Made by a program: the position numbers and the translations under genes. This document shows, piece by piece, positions 36,262 to 47,088 of a stretch of 64,000 nucleotides of DNA. Position 1 is the stretch's first letter. Each line of letters starts with the position of its first letter. Source of the DNA: Auricularia sp. M13 (lineage: Eukaryota > Basidiomycota > Agaricomycetes > Auriculariales > Auriculariaceae); the NCBI GenBank assembly GCA_037042915.1, contig CM073193.1, positions 62,001 to 126,000 of the forward strand, written 5' to 3'. Under the pieces are notes generated by a model. The model saw nothing but the letters and a program-made list of their open reading frames with translations, was not told where the DNA came from and made no database searches.

Positions 36262-36331
36262 AAAATGTGCCAAAGTGCGGGATTCGGTTAACCGATATGC
36301 TGCTCAAAGTGCGGGTTTCGGTTAACCGAAA
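36262..36331 (-). repeat. Right terminal inverted repeat of KDZ element
   Basis: The reverse complement begins TTTCGGTTAACCGAAACCCG and pairs with 13410-13479. As on the left, the CGGTTAACCG palindrome occurs twice. The F-box coding sequence resumes directly outside. Confidence 0.88.
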
Positions 36332-37523
36332 TGTCCCGACACAGCTGCGACCCTGGCAAGTGTGGGGAATCGAGGGCCCCTTCGAATTTCAGATGGTAGT
36401 CGTTGTAGACGCACAAAACAAATCGCGGGCCAAGGGGAGGGCGTTCAGAGAATGCCGAGCGGTACAAGTACCATTGCCGCCGGCTGTCAACACTGCACGT
36501 CCGTACGGTCCGTTGGGCATCGAAGTGGAGGGACAGGCACGTCCAAAGACACCGCGGGCAGTCTTGCCAGGGCATCACCGCGCATCGCAGATACCGACAC
36601 TTCCCGCTATGGGAAAATACGGTGACAGTGTCTTCCCAATGAATCCTGTAATCTGCGACCTCGTCGATTCCAGTCATGAGGAAAGCAATTAGCCGAGTTG
36701 GTCCAGTGTTGTCAAGAAGCTGTGAGTCGATGCTCTCTGACAGCATCAGATATGCCATGGAGATGTGCGCCGTGGGGACGGACTGGAGAAGCTCCAACGC
36801 GCGAGATGGGATGATGTAATATAGATCGAGGTACTGGAGGCCAAGAAGCATCCAGTATCCCTGCAACGGTGACTCAACTCGCCCGTTTTCGCAATCGGTG
36901 AACGCAAGCTGTTGCAGTGTATTTGAGTAGTTCTGCACGAGCAGGCCCTTGAAACCCCCAGTTACCATTCAAAGATCCAGAGTGAGCTTCTTCAAGCTGG
37001 CCGTGAGACCGGAGCACCAGTTTCGCGCGCATGCCAGGCGCAAATCGAGAACCCGCAGCTGCGGCGTCATAGCCGATATTCGGGACAGCGCGTCGGGTGT
37101 ACCGCCATGCACGACGAGCTCCACGAGGCGGTCGAACGACAGATTGGCATCCAGAAGTGGTACTAGCTCCTGAAGTTTGTATAGGTACACGCAGAGGGAT
37201 CGCAAGCACGGGATATGCGGAAGCAGCGCTGCGACAACGACTCTAACGTCGGGTCGTTGAGCTTCATTGCCTAAAGAGCCGAATTCGCGATCCTGCGGGC
37301 ACAAAAGAACATCCAGAAGCGCATCCCGGCTACGGGCAAGCATAAGCACGAGCCATGGCAGGCCGAGCTCGCCGGAGATCTCGATTGTTGACCACAGCAG
37401 AGGCATGTCGAGCACCGCGCGACGCAGACGGCGCGATAGAGCGCTGATGGCCAGCTTATCCTGGAGCTCGAGAGGGTAGCGAAGAAATATTTTGGCAAGG
37501 ATATCGTGCGGCAAGTCCTCCAT
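36332..37523 (-). pseudogene. 5' part of the F-box gene split by the element
   Basis: The start at 37523 gives MEDLPHDILAKIF and LALSALSRRLRRAVLD-like sequence, an F-box matching the paralogues' MEDLPQDIL start. Leucine-rich parts follow (LARSRDALLDVLL, VVAALLPHIPCLRSL, PQLRVLDLRLACARNW). An in-frame TGA at 36969-36971 interrupts the frame, which otherwise continues (FKGLLVQNYSNTLQQLAF, YLYRSAFSERPPLGPRFVL). Near 36360 the homology needs a frame change (PTLARVAAVSG in another frame), so several lesions exist. Homology then stops at the right terminal repeat and continues at 13409 on the far side of the element. SCF adaptor function is presumably lost. Confidence 0.8.
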
Positions 37524-38025
37524 CGTGAAGGCGGTGGGCTGTGATGATGACAGCAGCGGAGCAACGTTCCGATGATGCCGGTTCTAGCCAACCACGAACA
37601 AGAACTGAGCGGAGCTTGAAACAGATTTTCTCTTGAACCATAACGTCGCTCTGCCGGCTCGCAATCATAAGCGGCAGCAAAGTGATGCCCAGGTGACTCA
37701 ACGCGTCTACAGCGGGGAGCCGTGTGCTAAAAGGTGACTTCGATGTCGCAATCCTTCTCGCACGCTCAACTCAAATTTGCATAGCGCCACGAGCGGAAGC
37801 ATGCCCATTCAGAGGAAGAAGGGTAGATACCCTGATTCTTTATATTTGGGAACACTCCGTGGGCGCACGGATGCGTTACGCTTGAAATTTCTTTTGCTTT
37901 CCGTACACGGCACATCCAGCATTCTTGGTTCTTCGGCAGGCCGTCGGCCCATGACAGAGTCTCGTAACGCCCGCCATTGCTCTATATGAAGATCTCCCCA
38001 GGGACTCCTTTCCACTGACGACATC
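37524..38025. promoter_or_regulatory. Shared intergenic region between F-box relic and GH78-like gene
   Basis: 500 bp between divergent starts. A TATA-like TTTATATTTGGG at about 37844 lies about 180 bp upstream of the GH78-like start. No other feature seen. Confidence 0.3.
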
Positions 38026-40452
38026 ATGCTGGGCTGCTTACTCCTCTACTCGCTGCTGCCTCTTGCGCTGGGCTCTGCGCCGCCCGGTCCTTGGGACGCG
38101 TTCAACTATGCTCCCGGCTCGAAAACCGTTTGGCCGAGTGCGATATTTAAGTCGTATGGCCGCGTCATTAATGCGAAAGGACTTGTAGGCAACAAAGGCT
38201 CCGCAACATTATCCGGCAATGGCTCATGGGTCGCTTTGGACTTTGGCATCGAGGCAAGTACTCAAGATCACCGTTCGTAAAAGCGTGTGTATTAACTGTA
38301 AGCGGAGGTTGGAGGTCTGATCTCGCTGGATTTCAAGCGCACAACACCGGCGGCGTCAATCGCATTCTCGTTCAGCGAGTCGCCGCTGTTCGTGCGCCCA
38401 GACGCATCAGACGACTCGGCGGGCTCTGCGGCCAATACAACATACGACGGAGTTCTCCACGTTCCAGCGCCGCTACACGTCGGTCACTGGACTCAGCCGG
38501 CATTCACGCTTCGCGGCGGCTTTCGCTACCTGACTGTCGTCTCGACGAGCAAGGACCCGATCACGCTCTCCAACGTGACCTGCGCGATCTCGTTCATGCC
38601 TCACGTCGATAATCTCCGCGACTATTCCGGTCACTTCTTCACGCTCGATCCACATTTCAAGGACCAGAACTTTCTGACGAGGTTGTGGTATGCGGGCGCG
38701 TATACCGTGCAGACTAATACCATTCCGGTGCACACGGGACGACAGGAGCCAAGATTACCGTCTCCTGGTGAGCACAAAAATTATCGCCTTGTTTCTGTCT
38801 TCATTCGGCTCACTCGCACTTTCAGGGTGGGCGAATAACGCGACGGCAGGCGTCGCGGGTCCAATTATCGTCGACGGCGCCAAACGCGACCGGTCCGCAG
38901 ATCGTTCATACTTTTCTCCACCTTCTTCTCATGCCATTTTTTATAGCGCTGTATGGCCGGGCGATATGGGAATCGCAGTCCCGACGCAATTTGTGTCGAC
39001 AAACGACCTCATGCCAACGCGCAACGCGCTCTCGACCTTGTTCTCCGAAATGGACCCCGTCACGGGCGCGCTACCGTACTCAGGACCACCTCTCAGCGAA
39101 ATGGGTATTTCAATGCCGTTCTATCCCTCTGTCTACGCTGAATCTTTGGATCTTTCAGGCTCAGACGCCTACCACATGTGGTCCCTTATTGGCGTGCGGA
39201 ATTACTTGCTGTATTCCGGGGACATCGCGTGGCTCGAAAGGGTATGGAGCAATTACACGAAGGCCCTGCACTTCGTCACACGCAAAGTCGATGCCTCCGG
39301 TCTTATGAACATCACCGGCGTGAACGACTGGGGACGTCTCGGTGGCGCAGGGCACAGCGCGCCTGGAAACGCCATCCTTTACAAGGTGCGCATTTCCCGC
39401 GCTCTCTAAATCTTCCGCATCAAGTTTCATTTTGAGGCTTATGCGCTGCGCTGCACACTCGCAGGCATTGATGGACGCAGCGGACCTCTCAATGCATATG
39501 AACCAGCCGGACCTCGCATCCTCGTACGCAGCAAACGCCTCAGCGCTCAAGAACGTGTTCAACGCTGTATTCTGGGACGAGAAGCAGGGGATGTACCGCG
39601 ACAACGCGAGCACGACGCTCTGCCCTCAGGACGCCAACTCGTACGCCGTGCTGTACAACCTCACCACGAGCCCTCAGCAGGCGAAGCGCGTCAGCCAAGG
39701 GCTCACGCGCAATTGGAACGACTTGGGTCCCGTCACACCTGAGCTGCCTGATACCATCTCGCCGTTTGTGAGCGGTTTTGAGGTGCGTGATAATGTTTCG
39801 TGTCGATGCATTGTACCGCACATGAGACTGAAATGCGCGCAAGTTACAAGCCCACTTTGAGGCGGGCAACGACGAGACTGCGATGGACCTCCTGCGTCGC
39901 GAGTGGGGCTACATGCTCTACACCAACATCAGCGTTCAGTCGACGCTGCTTGAAGGATACACTGCCAATGGCTCATTGAGGTCAGCTCGTCGTGTCTCAT
40001 TTGCTGAGACAGAGAGACTCACTCGCAATGGCAGCTATCGATCATACCGCGGGTACAACTACGACCCAGCTTACACCTCGCACGCGCACGGCTGGTCTAC
40101 GGGCCCGACCTCCGCGCTGACGTTCTACGTCCTCGGCCTGTCGCCCACCGCGCCACAGGGCAGCGAGTGGCAGTTTGACCCGCACACGAGCGGCCTGCCC
40201 GCGGCGCAGGGAAGCTTCGAGACGCCGCTCGGGCGATTCGGCGTGCAGTGGACGCTGGCGCGCAACGGTTCCTTCGAGGCGCGGCTCCAGACGCCGCGCG
40301 GAACAACGGGCACTGTGAACCTATCCCATGTTGGGTGGGGAAGATCACAACGCGTTCGCGTGCTCGTCGACGGCCGTCCAGTGGTGCCTCGTGTTGCTGA
40401 GCGCTTTCCGCTCGGTGGTGGGACTTTTACGGTCCAGGTTCGAAATGCATAG
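38026..40452 (+). CDS. Secreted GH78-like (alpha-L-rhamnosidase type) glycoside hydrolase
   Basis: Six exons (38026-38253, 38308-38767, 38826-38892, 38947-39385, 39465-39782, 39844-40452) total 2121 nt and encode 706 residues, with all phases consistent. The first intron has a GC donor (gcaagt). The signal peptide is MLGCLLLYSLLPLALGSA. An N-terminal beta domain is followed by an (alpha/alpha)6 catalytic barrel. Landmarks: QEPRLPSPGW, VDGAKRDR joined by splicing to AVWPGDMG (near residues 245-258), MPFYPSVYAES, MWSLIGVRNYLLYSGD, ITGVNDWGRLG, WDEKQGMYRDN and AHGWSTGPTSALTFYVLG. The family mostly releases L-rhamnose from pectins, glycoproteins or glycosides. Many potential N-glycosylation sites support secretion. 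The family is recognised from these motifs; substrate is not established. A fold-back element begins about 165 bp downstream. Confidence 0.83.
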
Positions 40453-40618
40453 TGGTTTCGACGAACGTGCTATCGATTTGTGCATTGGAAAGTTAACGAA
40501 ATTGAATATTGCTACGAATGCCGTATTGAACCGGACCCTTTGACAAGTGGCATGCGAATTCAGCTAAAAGACAGACTTGCTAGCATTGCACCTTTGTATT
40601 ACATCTAGTCCAAAAGTA

Positions 40619-42289
40619 CCAGGAGAAATGATAAAACATCCCCGTTAAGAATGTCATGTTTTGTTTAAATATTCCCGTTAAGGATTGCCAGCCAGATATT
40701 CCATGTCCATGAGATATATTATGTGGTGTGTTAAATACACTGGCTGCTCGCCAATAGAGCTTCAATTAAGATCCGGAGTTAAATTTTCTCTGTGATCAAT
40801 GTTCTCATTGTTGATCAAACAACCAGAGCCATGTCAATTACAATTGTTTCTATGGGCTACAGCTGCTGAATTCGACTGCATTTATGGACTGTACGACTGT
40901 TTAATCAAATCAGATTTTGTCAATCAACATAAAACATGATACATAAACCTGTCAAGACTGAGTTGTACAGGCAGGTGCCAATCCTAGCGGCTGTTGAACC
41001 ACGACAGCTGCCACACTCCCTTGCAGCTGTCAAACCATTGCAGCTGTCGACAGTTGTCAGCTGTCGTCCAGGAATGGCATTGACGTACCTGCACATCAAG
41101 GATGAATCAAACAGTCTTGGCTCTGATTGATCAAATGTATACTGATGAAACAAATGAAAATGTGTACAAAATGACCTTCGCAGGATGGAACCATCGCTCC
41201 CTATTTTCACCTGCTGCATGAGGCATGAGTGGCGGCAGACCATACATGAGCATTAACCAACTGGACTAAGTGACCATGCTCAACCACTGTTAATTACTTA
41301 ATATATCCACACATATCTCGCACATTAAATTAGTTGGCTGGCCGATTAATGTCCAGATGCCAATGTCAACTGTCGCAGGTGCCAAAAGCATCTGTCATAG
41401 TCAGGCCTGGCAGATGCCTCTTAGACAGCTGCCCAACCTGCCGACAGCACTATAAACCATCAGCCACTCATGATTGAACATCTTGAGATTCAATAATCAG
41501 AGTGTTCCAAACGCAACAAGTCCTTTTCATGATTGAACGTACTGCAGTGCAACCCAAAAGAGTATTTTGAGAGTACAAGTCCTTCCAGGTTCAGCATGTT
41601 TGAACGATCAGTTTTGATTGATCAAGCACACGCTTGGCCCTCGAGGCCCTGTGTGTTGCAGTACTATGCACAGTAAGTAATGCGAGAGTGACAAGATAGT
41701 TCGATATGATACACAAGACTTGATGGCACCACCCGTGGGGATGATGCGAGAAGAGCCTGTGCAGTGGGAGCCCAGTGTGGACTGGCGACCTGAGTACCGG
41801 ATGGTACGTTGATGGGACCAGTGTTCATCCTGTCGAAGACATTAAATTAAGATTTGAGATTTGACAAAGGCTACACCAAGACTCTGGCTATAGAATGGTA
41901 TTATGATATTCCTTTTTAATGAGCATTTCATCTGTGTACGAGTGAGCAAAGTCTGCCAGCCAGTGTAGCAGAGTCACCTTGCGGCCTCAGCCACCAGTGT
42001 TTCTCTCACTGCATTTAAGATGTCGAACTAGGATTGGAAATTCAACAATTTCAGCACCAATGGTATAGTAAGAAGTCTGTCTGGTAACCTCCTTTTTAGG
42101 ATGACATTTTGACTCTATACATGTGAGCAAACTCTCACGAAGGGTTATTACACCATTCCAAACATTATAACTGTAAAACTCGGCAGAAGCCTGAGGCGAG
42201 AACGACAATGTCTGCTGTATGGTGTACACTATCCCAGGCATCCATATGAAGTCAATTGGTCCAGTTCCCAGCCTTCATCAGCAGGGCAA
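40619..42289 (+). repeat. Left palindrome arm
   Basis: Pairs with 42337-42893 plus 47094-48206 in inverted orientation. A 255-bp open frame near the centre occurs identically in both arms; it reflects the palindrome and has no known domain. Confidence 0.85.
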
Positions 42290-42893
42290 CGTATTGGAAC
42301 AGGGAAAATAGGAAACCAGACACATTCTGAAATACTTTGCCCTGCTGATGAAGGCTGGGAACTGGACCAATTGACTTCATATGGATGCCTGGGATAGTGT
42401 ACACCATACAGCAGACATTGTCGTTCTCGCCTCAGGCTTCTGCCGAGTTTTACAGTTGTAATGTTTGGAATGGTGTAATAACCCTTCGTGAGAGTTTGCT
42501 CACATGTATAGAGTCGAAATGTCATCCTAAAAAGGAGGTTACCAGACAGACTTCTTACTATACCATTGGTGCTGAAATTGTTGAATTTCCAATCCTAGTT
42601 CGACATCTTAAATGCAGTGAGAGAAACACTGGTGGCTGAGGCCGCAAGGTGACTCTGCTACACTGGCTGGCAGACTTTGCTCACTCGTACACAGATGAAA
42701 TGCTCATTAAAAAGGAATATCATAATACCATTCTATAGCCAGAGTCTTGGTGTAGCCTTTGTCAAATCTCAAATCTTAATTTAATGTCTTCGACAGGATG
42801 AACACTGGTCCCATCAACGTACCATCCGGTACTCAGGTCGCCAGTCCACACTGGGCTCCCACTGCACAGGCTCTTCTCGCATCATCCCCACGG

Positions 42894-43373
42894 TGTCACG
42901 GTGACTGCTATATCACTCTCCGAGACGACGCCCGAGGGGAAGGGATGAGTGGGGAGAGGGAGGCGCGGATAAGCGGTATGATAGACCAGACCAAACCTAA
43001 GGTACAAGAGGGGCGACGGCCCATATATATATACTACGGAAGCAAGGCCGAGGGGCCCCGCGGACCAATTGCGCCACCGACCGGTTGTCACGCGGGCGCC
43101 ACAGATCAGGCCGAAAGAGACCGCCGGGGCATCGTCGGCGAGACAGGAAACCCGGGATAAACAGAGCCCAACCAAACCAGAAACATCCCGTCATATTACC
43201 ATTCTCCTGGGAAGAGACCGAGGTGCTCGCCGAGCGGAGAGACCGCTTGGACGCGCCGACGAAAGGGCCGCGGGGCCGGGCGCAAGGAGTTTGGGCGCCC
43301 GGACGAGGTGCGAGGGCCACGGGACGGCGAAATGAAACAGCGGGGGAGGAGGGACTCGACGAAGACCGCAACA
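42894..43373 (+). repeat. 5' LTR
   Basis: 480 bp, TG...CA termini. Near-identical direct copy at 46609-47088. Confidence 0.9.
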
Positions 43374-43665
43374 TAACCCCCCTTCTAGCCGTCCAGTGGC
43401 CGAGGGGGAATGGCCAGGGGAGGTGCGGGTTAGATCGGGCGTGGGGAGACGGACCATAGCGTGGCCGGGCCGAGCTCCATCCGTCGCGGGATCAAACTCT
43501 AAGCGTCAGAGGCCGCGAAAGGCTCGGCTGCCGCCGTACACGAACCGCGGTACTTCTCGCTCTTCGCCTCCCCGCTTCCCGTCACTGTCCGATATCCTAT
43601 GACGCCCACCGCCGCCGACGGACTGACTGCGAAGCCTCTCGGCGAACCGGGACCTCAGGGAGCGG

Positions 43666-44352
43666 GTGTTCACGCTGCATGCCTCCATCCAGCGCCAACT
43701 GGACTTCGGGCACTACGCCGCGGACGCGGAGGAGGAGAAGGCGCGGACGGTGCTTGCGTCTGCGGGCCAGCGGTTGGAGGCCATTGACGCCGAGGTGCGC
43801 CGACGCAACGCCGCGACCCGCAATCTGGAGACGGCGGCGTCTCTCCTCGGCATGACAGCAGCCTCGCTCCCCGTAGTGCCGAAGGTGGAAGGGGTTCGCC
43901 GCACGGGAACGACCTCCTCGACCACGAAGGGCAAGGGCTCATCGGGAGTGGTCGCGTCTGGGTCGAAGCGGCCTTCGGACGTCGGCGCGCGAGGACCGGC
44001 GACGAGGAGAAGGACGCGGTCGGGCCTCCTTTTAACACGGACGCGTCTTGGTCAAAGGTCCTCTTGCTCCGGGGTGTATCCTGCGCTGACATCCTTCGTC
44101 CGGGTCCAGCCTTGTGAGCAGTGCGAGCGCTCCGGCCGGCCGTGTTTTAGACAAGTGTCCGGGTCGGCGACTGCCTGTGCTCGGTGCCACCGGACCCGCG
44201 TGGGGTGTTCTCACAGCGTCGGCCGGTCGGGCACATCGCGCAAGAGGGTGCGACAGGACGCTGACGTGGACGGCGATGACGGGGACGATCCGGACCAGGA
44301 CGACGTGGTGGACACCGTCGGCGCGTCCGTGGCGCGGTCGCGCACACGCTGA
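43666..44352 (+). CDS. Retroelement ORF: coiled coil plus cysteine cluster
   Basis: About 228 residues. The first third is helical and charged (QRQLDFGHYAADAEEEKART). The middle is Ser/Thr/Lys/Arg-rich. Near the C-terminus a cysteine cluster (PCEQCERSGRPCF, then ACARCHRTRVGCS) suggests a zinc-binding gag-like or Zn2Cys6-like module, and an acidic tail (DGDDGDDPDQD) follows. The frame is open upstream of the first codon back to about 43630, so the real start may be an upstream exon. In an LTR element a gag-like nucleic-acid-binding role is natural but inferred. Confidence 0.5.
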   Translation: MFTLHASIQRQLDFGHYAADAEEEKARTVLASAGQRLEAIDAEVRRRNAATRNLETAASLLGMTAASLPVVPKVEGVRRTGTTSSTTKGKGSSGVVASGSKRPSDVGARGPATRRRTRSGLLLTRTRLGQRSSCSGVYPALTSFVRVQPCEQCERSGRPCFRQVSGSATACARCHRTRVGCSHSVGRSGTSRKRVRQDADVDGDDGDDPDQDDVVDTVGASVARSRTR

Positions 44353-44379
44353 AGGCTTCGGTCGCCGGGGACAGCCACC

Positions 44380-44859
44380 ATGGCCGACCTCGAGGTCCTG
44401 GGCGACCGCATCGTCCAGGGGTTCCAGCTGTCCGTCTCGGCGTTGAGGCGCGACCTTCGCAAGTGGACGCAAGAGCTCGTCGATGACCGGCGTGCCCATA
44501 AGACGGTGCGCCTCGTGTCGCCGGGCAGGAGCGAGCGCGATACCGACTCCAATGACGGCCGAGCGGTGGAGGACGAGGCGAGGAGGTCGCCCACCGACGC
44601 GCCGACTTCCCCTGGCGCCGCGGGCGTGGAGGCGGAGGCGCCGGCGGGTCCTGTCGGCGTGCTTGCTGACTTCGGCGCCGACCTGGCCCTTCTTGGCGTG
44701 GTAGTGCCGGGGGATGTGCGTCCGATACCCAGCTTTGCGTCGCTGGAGGCGTCTGGGTCCGGATCCGGATTCCTGCCACGCGTCCAACGGTCCGAGGGTC
44801 GGGATGCGTCCATGATAGGGGAGAAGTCGGTCGATGCGGGCCAACCCATGGAGGAGTAA
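44380..44859 (+). CDS. Retroelement ORF of unknown function
   Basis: A 159-residue frame starting MADLEVLGDRIVQGFQLSVS, 28 bp after the previous ORF. It is helical at the start, then Ser/Pro/Ala-rich. No domain recognised. The close spacing suggests one transcript or a spliced continuation. Confidence 0.4.
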   Translation: MADLEVLGDRIVQGFQLSVSALRRDLRKWTQELVDDRRAHKTVRLVSPGRSERDTDSNDGRAVEDEARRSPTDAPTSPGAAGVEAEAPAGPVGVLADFGADLALLGVVVPGDVRPIPSFASLEASGSGSGFLPRVQRSEGRDASMIGEKSVDAGQPMEE

Positions 44860-45102
44860 GACCGTGTCCGGGTATGATTCGGGTAGTGGTGTGGAGGCTC
44901 GTAAAATATGTAAATAGAGAGGCGGAAAGACGAGCATAAATACGGGGTATGAGAAACGACCGGGACCGTGACTGTGGAGAGCATCCGACCGAAGCGGCGT
45001 CCGACCGAGGTAGGGTCCGATTCTGGGCACGGTCGCCGAGGGGGAGGGAACGACGGGTGGCGTCACCTGTACGCCAGTAGATATCGACAAAGAAGGGCGG
45101 TT

Positions 45103-45498
45103 TCAGCCGCAGCGTGCTGCTGTACAAGGCAGGGGCAACCGTCCGGAGCGTTCAAAGACGGTGGGCCGGGCCGGGGGCGCGATCCGCAGGACCAGGGCGT
45201 CGTCGGCGTACGTGGCACGATATTCGCGGACGTCCCAGACAAGGCACGCCGTAAGCCGAACGACCTGGAGGGCTCGTTCCGTCGTAGGCGACGTGATGAG
45301 ATGAGGGCCGAGGCGAGGTGGGAACGAGAAGACCACTAGCTCGGTGCGAGCCCGTCGGCCTCGGTCATTGCGCACGACGGTCGGGAGTACCCAGTAACGC
45401 GAGATATCGAGCGGGAGATGTCTCGGGGCAGTGAAGCGGCCGTAGTGAGTGAAGCGGTCTAGCATCCAGAAGAAAGGTTGGGGAGGGGCCACGAGCAT
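45103..45498 (-). other. Retroelement antisense frame, possible continuation of the chromodomain protein
   Basis: The frame includes RFTHYGRFTAPRHLPLDISR and ELVVFSFPPRLGPHL, which look protein-like. It overlaps the end of the chromodomain frame in another phase, so a frameshift or an unresolved intron would join them. Confidence 0.35.
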
Positions 45499-45939
45499 GG
45501 CGATGTCGAGCCGGGTGTCGTCCGGGTCCGGCGACCGGATACGAGCGCGAAGGGGATGAGCCCCAGCGGAGGTGTGGCCGGGCGCGCGTCCTCAAGCTCG
45601 GACGACTCGTCGGCGGCGAGAGGTGACTCGCCGGTGCTGATGGGTGATTCGCCGAACAGCTCTTGGGATCCGTCGCCAAAGTCCTCGCCGAGGTCCATGT
45701 CCGCATCCTGGTCCAGGTCCTGTGCGGCGCCTTGGTCCTCATTTGGCTCCGGTGGTTCGGCGTGGTACTCCTCCACGAGTCCGGTTCCGTCCAGGTCGGC
45801 GGCCAGTTGCCAGCTAGCGTCCTCGGGGAAAGCCCATCCATTGGACGAGATACTGAGGAACTCCTCGGTGTACGCGGTGGTCCAGGACTGCCGCCGGTAT
45901 GTATTGAGGGTTAACTATGGTCTCGTCGTACTGGGACAT
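45459..45939 (-). pseudogene. Chromodomain protein inside LTR element, frameshifted
   Basis: Minus strand, start 45939 (MSQYDETIVNPQYIPAAVLD). A chromodomain-like beta strand pattern follows (HRVHRGVPQYLVQWMGFP). At about 45824-45828 one extra C shifts the frame. After it the domain continues as EDASWQLAADLDGTGLVEEY and an acidic tail. Chromodomains of chromovirus integrases target heterochromatin; here no integrase precedes it, and it is antisense to the LTR direction. A sequencing error would make it intact. Confidence 0.55.
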
Positions 45940-46608
45940 TTTGTGAGCGTTCGGTCCGAACAAAGGGGCGTGTCGGGGAAAAGGGGGAAAGAGGCGTCGG
46001 TCTGGCGGCCGATCCGGATTATATGGTGTATGTGTCGTAGCGTTGATGCGTGGGGATGATGGGGGTCACGATCCGAGGAAGATGATGTGAATGCGCCGCG
46101 CGCACCACGGGGGGGGAACTTGCTCTCGGGATGCGCGGAGGGTGAGGTTCTGGAGAGAGGGGTCGGCCGTGGGAGGTTTAGAGGTTGACTGAGGGGTGGG
46201 GACGCAGCGGGCGCGTTCGGCGAGTAGGGCTTGTGGGGGGTGGTCTCGCCGCGGATGACCTGGCTCTGATGAAGAGGAGAGATCAGGAGCCGGTGATGGA
46301 ATGAGCTTTCGGATTTGACGACCGTATGGGTCTGGAGGGGTCCTCGTTGGCTGAGTGCCTGACCCGAAGGCCAGTGGGCAAGGCTCGGCGTCCGGAGGGT
46401 GGGTCCTGCAGGGTCCTGGTGGGCCGATGAGTGGGCGCGGCGGTCGCGACGGGTCCTCGTCGACGCGAGGGGTCTCCTAGCCGGTCCGAGGGGTCGGATT
46501 CCTTCCTGGACCAAGCAACGCCGACCGAACGGTTCGCCCGGATTGGAAGGGTGGTGAGTAAGGGGTATGGGGATCTCGGCGTCGGGAGGGAGGGTAGGTT
46601 TGGTCTTA

Positions 46609-47088
46609 TGTCACGGTGACTGCTATATCACTCTCCGAGACGACGCCCGAGGGGAAGGGATGAGTGGGGAGAGGGAGGCGCGGATAAGCGGTATGATAGA
46701 CCAGACCAAACCTAAGGTACAAGAGGGGCGACGGCCCATATATATATACTACGGAAGCAAGGCCGAGGGGCCCCGCGGACCAATTGCGCCACCGACCGGT
46801 TGTCACGCGGGCGCCACAGATCAGGCCGAAAGAGACCGCCGGGGCGTCGTCGGCGAGACAGGAAACCCGGGATAAACAGAGCCCAACCAAACCAGAAACA
46901 TCCCGTCATATTACCATTCTCCTGGGAAGAGACCGAGGTGCTCGCCGAGCGGAGAGACCGCTTGGACGCGCCGACGAAAGGGCCGCGGGGCCGGGCGCAA
47001 GGAGTTTGGGCGCCCGGACGAGGTGCGAGGGCCACGGGACGGCGAAATGAAACAGCGGGGGAGGAGGGACTCGACGAAGACCGCAACA
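46609..47088 (+). repeat. 3' LTR
   Basis: 480 bp. Followed immediately by the CACGG target duplication. Confidence 0.9.

Larger units (their letters stand above)
13410..36331. mobile_element. 22.9-kb KDZ-type DNA transposon with TET/JBP and RING cargo
   Basis: Bounded by 70-bp terminal inverted repeats of equal length with 6 mismatches (13410-13479 and 36262-36331), each followed inward by arrays of short subterminal repeats. Both flanks are parts of one F-box gene, which fixes the boundaries independently. Contents: a KDZ/CxC2 transposase, a PEQ-rich associated protein, two cysteine-cluster proteins, a TET/JBP-type dioxygenase, a RING protein and a 1050-residue conserved protein, plus three internal repeat blocks. 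KDZ (Kyakuja-Dileera-Zisupton) transposons expanded together with TET/JBP genes in basidiomycetes are established knowledge. No target-site duplication was evident in the flanks. Most cargo frames are open, so the element may be recently active. Confidence 0.85.
42894..47088 (+). mobile_element. Young non-autonomous LTR retroelement (4.2 kb)
   Basis: Direct 480-bp LTRs (42894-43373 and 46609-47088) begin TGTCACGG and end CGCAACA. I noticed one mismatch between them (around 43132). The 5-bp target duplication CACGG flanks it (42889-42893 and 47089-47093). A purine-rich tract (GGGAGGGAGGG, about 46582-46592) just before the 3' LTR fits a polypurine tract for plus-strand orientation. The LTRs contain a TATATATATA box. 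The 3.2-kb interior lacks reverse transcriptase, protease, RNase H and integrase motifs in any frame I read. It instead carries a coiled-coil/cysteine ORF, another ORF, and an antisense chromodomain. Mobilisation would need enzymes from another element. Confidence 0.9.

Noticed and set aside
13410-36331. Starship-type or Helitron giant element
   Set aside because: No tyrosine-recombinase captain or RepHel helicase was seen; the element has proper inverted termini and a KDZ transposase.
13390-36345. Target-site duplication for the KDZ element
   Set aside because: Flanks (ending GGGGAC left, starting TGTCCC right) are inverted relative to each other and not a direct repeat, so no duplication is claimed; the GGGAC similarity may instead extend the terminal repeats.
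41987-42639. Pair of identical 84-residue proteins in inverted orientation
   Set aside because: They are conserved only because they lie in the two palindrome arms; no domain, start context or transcript signal supports a gene.
44032-45127. Long minus-strand frames (over 300 residues) in the LTR interior
   Set aside because: GC-rich shadows of the plus-strand cysteine-cluster ORFs with no family features.
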